Below are positions 16,617 to 24,165 of a stretch of 64,000 nucleotides of DNA, in pieces. The DNA lies in the NCBI GenBank assembly GCA_963639765.1, contig CAVHXA010000008.1, positions 27,824 to 91,823 of the forward strand, in the 5' to 3' direction. Position 1 is the first letter of the stretch, and each line of letters opens with the position of its first letter. The notes under the pieces are model-generated. The model searched no databases. It was not told the DNA's origin and saw nothing but the letters and a program-made list of their open reading frames with translations. A program made the position numbers and the translations under genes. The DNA is from CAVHXA01 sp963639765 (GTDB lineage: Bacteria; Bacillota; Clostridia; Oscillospirales; Oscillospiraceae).

Positions 16617-18798
16617 AAAGCCGAATACTTTTTTCAGCCGGTTTTTTGTCGTGGCAGCCATAGCCGTGGGCACGGTGCTGGCTCTTGTTGTGACACTTGC
16701 GGCCGCGTATATCGACAGGAAGAAAGGCGACGCCGGGATTGCCGCAACAATCGAATACATCAAAAATCAATACTGCAACTACATCGAGTTCAACGACACC
16801 GAGGCCGCAAAAAGTCTCATGCGAAAGGCCGAGAGCGCGAAGCTGATAAGAGACTGCGACGCAAACATCACAAGCGAACGGCTGCGCACATATGCCGAGG
16901 AGCTTGCGGCCACGGGCGTTGCCGTGCTGGACGGAGACCGCGGTACAATAGCCGAATACACCAAAGACGGCGTGGGCTATGCGCAGTTCGAGCACATGCT
17001 CAACACAGACACCATCCTCCGGGTGATGCAGCACGAAAACAACACCTACATGAAGCGCATCCGTCTCGAAGACGAGTCCTATGTGGATGTCGCAATCCGG
17101 CAGTGTCCGGCCGGCGCACTGCTGGTATATCGGCACACAAGCCGTGATTTTGCGGTAAAATCCATCCTCTCCATACAAAACCTTCTCGACGGCTACGATC
17201 CCGAGCAAAACGGCACATTTGTCATCACAGACGGCGCCGAGATTGTCGCGTCCAACGACAGAAGCTTCCTGAAGGATGTCATAACCGACGCCGACTATAA
17301 GCTCGTATACGATATCCGTCACAGCGGTCAGGCAGACAAACTGGTCGTGCTGACAAAAGACGGAGAAAGTCAGCGATACTTCGGCAGATACAGCCATGGC
17401 CGCGAGTTTTATATCTGCGCGTTTCTTCCGGAAAGACAGATCTACAGCAACGTGATTCCGATTCTGGGTCTGGCCGTCATCCTGTATATTCTTCTGCTTG
17501 CCGTTGTGCAGTTTGTGCGGATGCGTGCGACAAACCGGCTGATGACCGAGCAGAAGGAGCAGGAGCACATCTACAAGCTGGAGCTCGAACAAAAAAACGC
17601 CGAGCTGATCCGGGCGGCGGACGCGGCCGAAGGGGCAAACCGCTCCAAGCGCGATTTCCTCTTTAATATGTCCCACGATATCCGCACGCCCATGAACGCC
17701 ATCATCGGCTTTACGGATCTGGCAGAGCAAAGCATCGACGACAGAGAAAAGGTCCGCAGCTATCTGGATAAGATCATGGTATCCAGCCGGCATCTGCTGG
17801 CCCTGATCAACGACGTTCTCGACATGAGCCGCATCGAGAGCGGCAAGGTCACCATACAAACGGCTCCGATATGCATACAGGAGCAGATGGAGCTCGTAAA
17901 GGATGTTGTCAAATCCGACATGGAGGCGAAGGGCCTCACCTTCATCGAAAAAACCGAGGCCGGGGACATCTACGTATACGCCGACGCCCTCCACGTCAAC
18001 CGCGTTCTCATGAACATCCTGGCCAATGCGGTCAAGTTCACGCCCGAGGGCGGCACGGTCACCTTCACCCTGCGCGAAGGAACGTCAGACCGCGAGGGCC
18101 ATGCGCGCTACGATTTCATCATCGAGGATACGGGCATCGGCATGAGCGAGGAGTTTATAGGCCACATTTTCGAGCAGTTTGCAAGAGAAAAAACCTCAAC
18201 CGTAAGCCGCACACAGGGCACGGGCCTTGGCATGTCCATCACAAAGAGCCTGGTGGACCTTATGGGCGGCGACATCCGGGTACGCAGCGAGCTCGGCAGG
18301 GGGTCCGTGTTTACCGTCACCCTCGAGTTCCGGCTCACAACCGAAGACATGGTCCGGGAAAGCGCCGCAAACGAGCAGTATACAAGCAGGGACCTTTCGG
18401 GTCTGCGGGTGCTTCTTGTCGAAGACAACGACCTGAACATGGAAATCGCAGCCGCGATTCTCGAGGCCGCGGGCCTTGTGATCGAAACTGCGCAAAACGG
18501 CAGCGAGGCACTGGAAAAGGTCCAAACGCAGCCGGCGGGCAGCTATGATCTGGTTCTCATGGATATCCAGATGCCCGTAATGAACGGGTATGATGCAACG
18601 CGGGCCATCCGCGCACTCGACGACCCGGAAAGAGCCGGCATTCCGATTATCGCAATGACGGCCAATGCATTCGACGAAGACAGGGCCAATGCCCATGCTG
18701 CCGGGATGAATGCCCACGTCGCCAAGCCGATAGACGCAGGGGTTCTGCTGCAGACGATCGACAGAGTCCTGCACGGAGGCAGTACCGCACAACTATAA
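16597..18798 (+). CDS. Membrane hybrid sensor histidine kinase with receiver domain
   Basis: About 733 residues: membrane helix (10-32), extracytoplasmic sensor region (33-285), second helix (287-310), coiled coil, HisKA with His in NMSHDIRTPMNAI (near 360), HATPase with NILANAVKFTPEGG, DTGIGM and GTGLGM, and a C-terminal receiver with phospho-acceptor Asp in LVLMDIQMPVMNG (near 655) and TANAF/AKPID. No HPt domain is attached, so a separate phosphotransfer protein would be needed. GTG at 16597 overlaps the GGAGGTGAT ribosome site; a CTG at 16606 is better placed, so the true start is uncertain. It overlaps the binding-protein gene and precedes the GGDEF gene by 20 bp. Confidence 0.9.
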   Translation: MISLKNKKPNTFFSRFFVVAAIAVGTVLALVVTLAAAYIDRKKGDAGIAATIEYIKNQYCNYIEFNDTEAAKSLMRKAESAKLIRDCDANITSERLRTYAEELAATGVAVLDGDRGTIAEYTKDGVGYAQFEHMLNTDTILRVMQHENNTYMKRIRLEDESYVDVAIRQCPAGALLVYRHTSRDFAVKSILSIQNLLDGYDPEQNGTFVITDGAEIVASNDRSFLKDVITDADYKLVYDIRHSGQADKLVVLTKDGESQRYFGRYSHGREFYICAFLPERQIYSNVIPILGLAVILYILLLAVVQFVRMRATNRLMTEQKEQEHIYKLELEQKNAELIRAADAAEGANRSKRDFLFNMSHDIRTPMNAIIGFTDLAEQSIDDREKVRSYLDKIMVSSRHLLALINDVLDMSRIESGKVTIQTAPICIQEQMELVKDVVKSDMEAKGLTFIEKTEAGDIYVYADALHVNRVLMNILANAVKFTPEGGTVTFTLREGTSDREGHARYDFIIEDTGIGMSEEFIGHIFEQFAREKTSTVSRTQGTGLGMSITKSLVDLMGGDIRVRSELGRGSVFTVTLEFRLTTEDMVRESAANEQYTSRDLSGLRVLLVEDNDLNMEIAAAILEAAGLVIETAQNGSEALEKVQTQPAGSYDLVLMDIQMPVMNGYDATRAIRALDDPERAGIPIIAMTANAFDEDRANAHAAGMNAHVAKPIDAGVLLQTIDRVLHGGSTAQL

Positions 18799-18818
18799 GA
18801 AGAAGGGAGCTGAGCAGA

Positions 18819-19949
18819 ATGGTAGTTCTGGAGGAAATATTCGCGGCAAACGGAATTGCCGTGCTGATGATGCTCTTTCTTCTGCGCTGCAGGCACAAAA
18901 ACAGAGAAACCATACGCATCGAGGACAGGCTGTATGATGCCATGGCGGTGATCAATCTGCTCGGCGCCGTTTTCGAAACGATTTCGTTTCTGGTAGACGG
19001 GCAGGACATCGCCGGCGGCAGAGCGCTCAACATTCTCTCCAGCAGCCTCAGCTTCATCGGAACGGTAAGCATCGGTTTTCTGTGGTGTCTGTATGTGGAG
19101 CTTCGCATCAGCCGCGGCAGCAGGCAAGCCCTGCACAGGACAAGGCTTCTGGTGATCCCGTGGGCCGTTGAGGCAGCGGCAGTCGTCTGCAATCTCTTTG
19201 TCTCCGGCATCCTGTTTACCGTGTCGCCGGAAAATGTATACCACAGAAGCAGCGGGGCCCTGCTCGGCTATGTCACACTCGCGATCTACTTCATCTACAG
19301 CATATATTCCGTATGCAGATCAAAAAAACAGGGCAACACCCTGAACTTCTTTCCCGTTCTGTTTTTTATCGGGCCGTGCCTTGCGGGTGTTCTGCTTCAG
19401 TTCTTCTTCTACGGCATCACGGCCTCCTGGGTGTCTGTTGCCATCGCGCTGACCTTTGTGCAGATGCAGCTGTACGCGGCAAACCTCTATACAGACGAGC
19501 TTTCCGGCCTCTATAACCGGAGATACCTGAACGGAATCCTTTCCAAAAGAGACCCGTCAGACGAAAATTCTCTGTATGGAATCATGATGGATATGGATGA
19601 TTTCAAGTCCATCAACGACTCCTTCGGGCATAATGCGGGCGACCGCGCCATTCGTACGGTCGGCGAAATTCTGTTCAGATCCGTTCCGCCAAGCGCCGTT
19701 GCCATCCGCTTTGCGGGCGATGAGTTCATCGTGCTGCTGCCCGGCGCGGATGAAAACGAAGCGCAGGCCGCCATGCACGAGATCAGAAGCGGCATCTCCT
19801 CCTTCAACCGGGTCGGCAGTGAGCCGTTTTTGCTGAGCGCGTCCATGGGCTGCGCCCGCTTCCGTGCAGAGGATGATGTCGAATCATTCATGCGCCGCAT
19901 GGACGAAAGAATGTATGCGGACAAACGAAAAAAACACAGCTCTCCATAA
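18819..19949 (+). CDS. Membrane GGDEF-domain protein (putative diguanylate cyclase)
   Basis: A 376-residue protein with about seven membrane helices (residues 5-220) and a C-terminal GGDEF domain starting at DELSGLYNRRYL. The active loop reads RFAGDEFIVLLPG, an AGDEF variant retained by many active cyclases. The upstream I-site position, usually RxxD, reads PPSA, so product inhibition is probably lost. It should make c-di-GMP in response to membrane signals. It is the third gene of the operon with the solute-binding protein and hybrid kinase, and is followed by a strong terminator. Confidence 0.88.
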   Translation: MVVLEEIFAANGIAVLMMLFLLRCRHKNRETIRIEDRLYDAMAVINLLGAVFETISFLVDGQDIAGGRALNILSSSLSFIGTVSIGFLWCLYVELRISRGSRQALHRTRLLVIPWAVEAAAVVCNLFVSGILFTVSPENVYHRSSGALLGYVTLAIYFIYSIYSVCRSKKQGNTLNFFPVLFFIGPCLAGVLLQFFFYGITASWVSVAIALTFVQMQLYAANLYTDELSGLYNRRYLNGILSKRDPSDENSLYGIMMDMDDFKSINDSFGHNAGDRAIRTVGEILFRSVPPSAVAIRFAGDEFIVLLPGADENEAQAAMHEIRSGISSFNRVGSEPFLLSASMGCARFRAEDDVESFMRRMDERMYADKRKKHSSP

Positions 19950-19963
19950 ACACAAACGGATTT

Positions 19964-19990
19964 GCCGCCTGATCGCTCAGGCGGCATTTT
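19964..19990 (+). terminator. Terminator of the kinase/GGDEF operon
   Basis: 9-bp perfect stem (19964-19972 with 19977-19985), TCGC loop, then ATTTTT. Confidence 0.8.
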
Positions 19991-20041
19991 TCCGCAGTCG
20001 GGACAGATTTGAGCCCCCGCCAGGCAGCGGGCCGTTTCTCG

Positions 20042-20070
20042 TTGACACACAGTTCCTGCGGTGTTATAAT
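20042..20070 (+). promoter_or_regulatory. Full-consensus sigma-A promoter
   Basis: TTGACA (20042-20047), 17-bp spacer, TATAAT (20065-20070). Initiation near 20077 predicts a leader of about 240 nt for the downstream lipoprotein. Confidence 0.85.
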
Positions 20071-20076
20071 AAATTA

Positions 20077-20314
20077 GAGTTTGACTGAATCGGCTCGCTT
20101 CGAACAAAGCTCCCGGATGCGAAAAGAATCGGCAGACGAGGCATTCACAGGCCGCATACGCCTATGCGGCCGCAAAAAAAAGCAACGGCAAACCCGCGTT
20201 TGCAGGCTTGTCCCGGATATGCGGGGCAGAGGGCATCTCCGGCTTCACAAGGCCGGGGCTTTCCTTCCGGCAATCGTAGTGGCTGCGTGTTGCAGACAAA
20301 TCAAGGAGAAAACA
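20077..20314 (+). other. Long structured 5' leader
   Basis: Between the consensus promoter and the ATG lie several hairpins: GGCCGCATA/TATGCGGCC (20150-20171), GCAAAC/GTTTGC (around 20190-20206) and GC-rich stems near 20217-20275. I see no match to a known riboswitch consensus and no open small gene with a good ribosome site. An upstream frame is open but lacks initiation signals. Confidence 0.4.
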
Positions 20315-22006
20315 ATGAAAAAAGCAACAAAAAAATGGCTGGCCGCACTGCTTGCGGCGCTGATGCTGTTCAGCCTCACTGCCTGCGGCGAATCAGAGCA
20401 GCAGGCAACCGAGCCTGCCGAAACGCAGGAAACCGAGCAGGCAACCGAGCCTGCCGAAACGCAGGAAACCGAGCAGGCAACCGAGCCTGCCGAAACGCAG
20501 GAAACCGAGCAGGCAACCGAGCCTGCCGAAACGCAGGAAACCGAGCAGGCAACCGAGCCTGCCGAAACGCAGGAAACCGAGCAGGCAACCGAGCCTGCCG
20601 AAGCACAGGAAGTCGAGCAGGAAGCCGAGCCCGCCGAAGCACAGGAAGCCGAGCCCGCCGAGGCTTCTGCGGCGGCATCGCCAAAAACCATAGAAACCAG
20701 TCTCTGGTCGCTGACCTACGACGAAGCAGACGGCTGGACCTACGACGAAGACTCCCTTTCCGACTGGGAAGGCTACTCCGAGCTTTTCCTGAAAATGCCC
20801 ACAGAGGATGGCGAAGACTACACCATCAGCCTGTGGATCAACGCCTCTGTTGAAAACGAATACTACTTCCGCGAATATCTGACCAGCTATGGCTTTGACC
20901 AGTATGAATATGCCGTCAACGGAGCCTACGACCTTTTCAGTGTCGGCGGCGTCGACTGCCTGAAATACGAGGGAGAAACCTGGGGCTCTCCGTGCCTGTG
21001 CTATTTCGGGCGTGTTGAGTCTGCAGAAACCACGGTTCAGGTAGAGATCGACGGCGACTACGAAGACGCGCGCGTGGAGAAGCTGCTCTCCGGCCTGACC
21101 TTCCGGCTTACAGACACCGGAAACGAAGACGCTCCCTGGTCCTGGGAGGGCGAGCCGTTCTCCGCCGAAGAGCATGACGCTGCGGTTGGCAGCTATACCC
21201 TGCACAGCCAGTGGCTGCCCATCACCGACTGCATCATCACAAGCGAGACCTTCGAGCACTATGCTGCGGCGGTCGGGCAGGATATATGGCTCACGGTAGA
21301 CGGCCAGCTGAGACGCTACAGCTACGACGGCACGTCCCTGACCCTTGCAGAAGAGATCGAATCCGACGAATACCTCAGCTGCATCACCGCCGACGAGACC
21401 GGAACGCTCTGGATGGGCGATCCTCTGGTGTGCTTCATCAGCTGGAAAGACGGCGCGCAGACAGCCTCCTACAACGATCTGCAGAAGGTTGCCATGCATC
21501 CCTCCGGCACCTGGGGCGTCAACTACTGGTTCGACGGGTCCGAGTGCGAAAAGCTCACCTTCTCCGAAGGCTCGGTCGTGGCCCAGCCCCTGCCTCTCTC
21601 CGAGGTTGGCAGCATCAGCCGGATAACCGTAGACGAAAACCACATCTATGTCTGCGGCGAGGCTGTGGACGAAACCGGGCACAGGATCTTTGTCTACGAC
21701 CACGACGGAAACCTCCAGATGACGCTGACGGACCCCGACGGAGAAGCGCTTGGCAGCATCACCTATGTTGCGGAAACAGCCAACGGCTTCTTCGCTCTGG
21801 ACGGAAACATGCGTGAGATCCTGCTCTGGACAAAAGACGGCTCCTGCATCGGACTTACAGACGACGGCGAGCTGTTTGGCACGAGCTATCCCTGGTTCTG
21901 CGACGCGACCATGCTCGACGACGGCAGCATCCTTGTCATCATGACCGAAGAGCGTGCGGACAGATCTGCCATTGAGCTGGTTGCCTTCAGGGTCAGCGGC
22001 TTCTGA
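20315..22006 (+). CDS. Repeat-containing surface lipoprotein, beta-propeller-like
   Basis: A 563-residue lipoprotein. The signal peptide ends in the lipobox FSLTACG (Cys near 25). Residues 30-113 are an acidic, threonine/glutamate-rich linker made of 12-residue repeats of the form ATEPAETQETEQ. After this comes a globular domain (about 120-275), then a C-terminal half (about 290-563) of short strand-rich units such as ITADETGTLWMGD, ITVDENHIYVCGE and VAETANGFFALDG, like a beta-propeller. Function is unknown; an extended stalk carrying a ligand-binding head on the cell surface is a reasonable inference. AAGGAG precedes the ATG. Confidence 0.78.
   Translation: MKKATKKWLAALLAALMLFSLTACGESEQQATEPAETQETEQATEPAETQETEQATEPAETQETEQATEPAETQETEQATEPAETQETEQATEPAEAQEVEQEAEPAEAQEAEPAEASAAASPKTIETSLWSLTYDEADGWTYDEDSLSDWEGYSELFLKMPTEDGEDYTISLWINASVENEYYFREYLTSYGFDQYEYAVNGAYDLFSVGGVDCLKYEGETWGSPCLCYFGRVESAETTVQVEIDGDYEDARVEKLLSGLTFRLTDTGNEDAPWSWEGEPFSAEEHDAAVGSYTLHSQWLPITDCIITSETFEHYAAAVGQDIWLTVDGQLRRYSYDGTSLTLAEEIESDEYLSCITADETGTLWMGDPLVCFISWKDGAQTASYNDLQKVAMHPSGTWGVNYWFDGSECEKLTFSEGSVVAQPLPLSEVGSISRITVDENHIYVCGEAVDETGHRIFVYDHDGNLQMTLTDPDGEALGSITYVAETANGFFALDGNMREILLWTKDGSCIGLTDDGELFGTSYPWFCDATMLDDGSILVIMTEERADRSAIELVAFRVSGF
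20401..20652 (+). repeat. 36-bp tandem repeat encoding the lipoprotein linker
   Basis: Five essentially identical 36-bp units (20401-20580), then two diverged units (20581-20616, 20617-20652). Each unit is twelve codons, so copy-number change keeps the frame and varies stalk length. Confidence 0.92.
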
Positions 22007-22051
22007 GTTTTATGGCGGCCGCCGGCCGCCGGATTGCTTCCGATATTCTGC

Positions 22052-22083
22052 ACATACCGTGGTCCGCACAGACCACGGTATGT
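22052..22083 (+). terminator. Hairpin between lipoprotein and zinc-ribbon genes
   Basis: Perfect 13-bp stem (22052-22064 with 22071-22083), 6-nt loop. No T-run follows, and a further GC palindrome lies at 22014-22030. It may terminate or attenuate transcription into the next gene. Confidence 0.5.
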
Positions 22084-22116
22084 GTTATGTCGGAGCAGAA
22101 AGAGAGGGAATGAATC

Positions 22117-23238
22117 ATGCCGACACAGGCAACGAACTACCAATGCCCGGCCTGTACCGGGCCGCTGCATTTTGCGGGCGATTCCGGGCGTCTGGAATGT
22201 GAATACTGCGGCACGAGCTTCGACGTTGCCGAAATCGAAACGCTGTATGCCGAAAAAGAAGCAAAGGCAGAAGAGGCTGCGGCGGCGCAGTCTGAAAAAG
22301 CTGCGGAGGATGCGTCGGAATGGGACCTTTCGGATCTGCAGGAAGACTGGGGCAGCGATGCGGAGGGAATGCGGAGCTATTCCTGCCCGTCCTGCGGTGC
22401 AGAGCTTTTGTGCGATGCCGTCACGGCGGCAACCTCCTGCCCATACTGCGGAAACCCGACCGTTATTCCGGGGCAGTTTGCCGGTGATCTGAAGCCGGAC
22501 TTTATAATCCCCTTCAGGCTGAGCAGGGAAGACGCGATTGCAGCACTCAAAAAACACTACGGCAAAAAGCCGCTTCTGCCAAAGGCATTTTCGGAAAAGA
22601 ACCACATTGCCGAGATTAAGGGCGTGTATGTTCCGTTCTGGATGTTCGACGGAAGGGCCGAGGGCAGTGTCACCTTCGACGCAACCCGCGTCCATAAGCG
22701 CAGATCCGGCGGCTATGAGATTACGGAGACAGAGCATTTTGATGTCTGGCGTTCCGGCACGCTCTCCTTTGAAAAGGTACCGGTAGACGCGTCCAGCCGG
22801 ATGCCGGACGACTACATGGACTCCATAGAGCCGTATGACTATTCCGAGCTCAAGCCGTTTTCCAAGGCATATCTGCCCGGCTTTCTGGCCGACAAATACG
22901 ATGTGTCTGCCGAAGACTGCTTTGCGCGCGCCGACGAGCGCTGCAGCAGCTCGTTCGTCAGCGCACTGGAAGGCACCGTAACCGGCTATACAAGCTGCAC
23001 GAAGAGCACCTCGGATATCCGTCTTTGCCGCGGCAGCGTGCATTATGCGCTGATGCCCGTCTGGCTGCTGAACACAAAATGGAAGGAAGAGAATTTCCTC
23101 TTTGCCATGAACGGACAAACCGGTAAGCTGGTCGGCAGACTGCCGGTCAGCATAAAGCGGGCAATCGGGCTGTATGCGGCAATCGCGGCTCCGCTCATTG
23201 CTGCCGGCGCGGCGGCTGTGCTGCTTCTGATGCGGTGA
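22117..23238 (+). CDS. Zinc-ribbon membrane-anchored protein
   Basis: A 373-residue protein with an N-terminal CxxC ... CxxC ribbon (CPAC near 10, CEYC near 28), a short alanine/glutamate-rich coil, a second ribbon (CPSCGAEL near 90, CPYCGNP near 107), a strand-rich middle domain with VYVPFWMFDG, and one C-terminal membrane helix (345-370). Clostridial homologs are often called TFIIB-type zinc ribbon or PriA-like, but there is no helicase motif here. Function is unknown. It is followed 13 bp later by the TPM protein, a pairing that suggests a shared membrane role. Confidence 0.75.
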   Translation: MPTQATNYQCPACTGPLHFAGDSGRLECEYCGTSFDVAEIETLYAEKEAKAEEAAAAQSEKAAEDASEWDLSDLQEDWGSDAEGMRSYSCPSCGAELLCDAVTAATSCPYCGNPTVIPGQFAGDLKPDFIIPFRLSREDAIAALKKHYGKKPLLPKAFSEKNHIAEIKGVYVPFWMFDGRAEGSVTFDATRVHKRRSGGYEITETEHFDVWRSGTLSFEKVPVDASSRMPDDYMDSIEPYDYSELKPFSKAYLPGFLADKYDVSAEDCFARADERCSSSFVSALEGTVTGYTSCTKSTSDIRLCRGSVHYALMPVWLLNTKWKEENFLFAMNGQTGKLVGRLPVSIKRAIGLYAAIAAPLIAAGAAAVLLLMR

Positions 23239-23251
23239 GGGGGGCGGTACA

Positions 23252-24028
23252 ATGAAAAGAAAAATCCTCTGTCTTGTGCTTGCGGCTGCCGCAATGCTTG
23301 CCGTCTGCGTGAGCACGGCCTTTGCCGAATCACAGCTTGATTATGTGGTGGACGCCGCAGGACTGCTCAACGAAGCGGAATGGACCCGGCTGGAGCAGAT
23401 GGCACAGATCGTCTCCTCAGAATACACCATAGGCGTTTATATCGTCACGGTGGACGATTACCGGAACTACGGCTCCGGAGACGTTTTTGAAACAACCTAC
23501 GAAATCTATCACACGTATACCATGGGAGAGGGCGAAAACCGGGACGGCATCATCCTGCTGCTGAGCATGGAAGACCGTGACTATGCCATGTTCTGCTATG
23601 GCGAGCGTTCCGAATACGCCTTCAACGAATACGGGCAGGCGGAGCTCGAGAAGGTTTTCCTCGACAATTTCAGCGAGAACGACTGGTACGGCGGCTTTAC
23701 GGATTATATCAGGGCCTGCGCCTCCTATCTGCAAGCGGCGGCAGCCGGCCAGCCGGTGCGCCGGAGCCCGGCCGGTCCGATTAAGTTCGTAACATGCCTG
23801 GCGCTGTTTATTGCTCTGCTGGCGGTAGGCTTTATCTGGTCGCGCATGAACAACACGGGAAAGCAGAAGACCGCAAATGCCTATATTTCCGACGAGCTGA
23901 ACCTGACGGGAAAAACCGATACCTTTACCTACCGAACCGAGACGCGGCGCAAAATCGAGAGCTCCTCCGGCGGGGGAAGCCGTTCGCGTTTCGGCGGGGG
24001 AGGCTCCGGCCGCAGCGGAAAATTCTAG
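23252..24028 (+). CDS. TPM-domain secreted/membrane protein (YgcG-like)
   Basis: A 258-residue protein with a signal peptide (1-25, ending AFA), a TPM domain (about 28-150) beginning DYVVDAAGLLNEAEW and containing GVYIVTVDDY and DGIILLLSMEDRDY, one membrane helix (about 180-200) and a basic, glycine/serine-rich tail ending GGGGSGRSGKF. TPM proteins are linked to membrane protein quality control or photosystem repair in other taxa; the role in Clostridia is undefined. Operonic with the zinc-ribbon gene. Good GGGGGG-type ribosome site. Confidence 0.82.
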   Translation: MKRKILCLVLAAAAMLAVCVSTAFAESQLDYVVDAAGLLNEAEWTRLEQMAQIVSSEYTIGVYIVTVDDYRNYGSGDVFETTYEIYHTYTMGEGENRDGIILLLSMEDRDYAMFCYGERSEYAFNEYGQAELEKVFLDNFSENDWYGGFTDYIRACASYLQAAAAGQPVRRSPAGPIKFVTCLALFIALLAVGFIWSRMNNTGKQKTANAYISDELNLTGKTDTFTYRTETRRKIESSSGGGSRSRFGGGGSGRSGKF

Positions 24029-24056
24029 GGCAGCACCAAAAGCATGGAGAATACCG

Positions 24057-24099
24057 CAAGACCGGGAGATCGTCCAAACGACGGATCCACCCGGTCTTG
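24057..24099. terminator. Long hairpin between convergent genes
   Basis: 10-bp arms at 24057-24066 and 24090-24099 with additional internal pairing. It separates the TPM gene from the convergent export operon. Confidence 0.6.
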
Positions 24100-24165
24100 T
24101 CTGTTGTGAAGACGCTTTCACGCCCCCGCTGCAGTATGCGATTATGCGGCAGGCCTCCGCTTTGT

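Noticed and set aside
20077..20314. c-di-GMP riboswitch in the leader after the GGDEF operon
   Set aside because: The conserved GEMM core and tetraloop-receptor features are not present.
20401..20652. 36-bp repeats as a possible CRISPR array
   Set aside because: Units are contiguous without spacers and stay in frame within a lipoprotein; no cas genes nearby.
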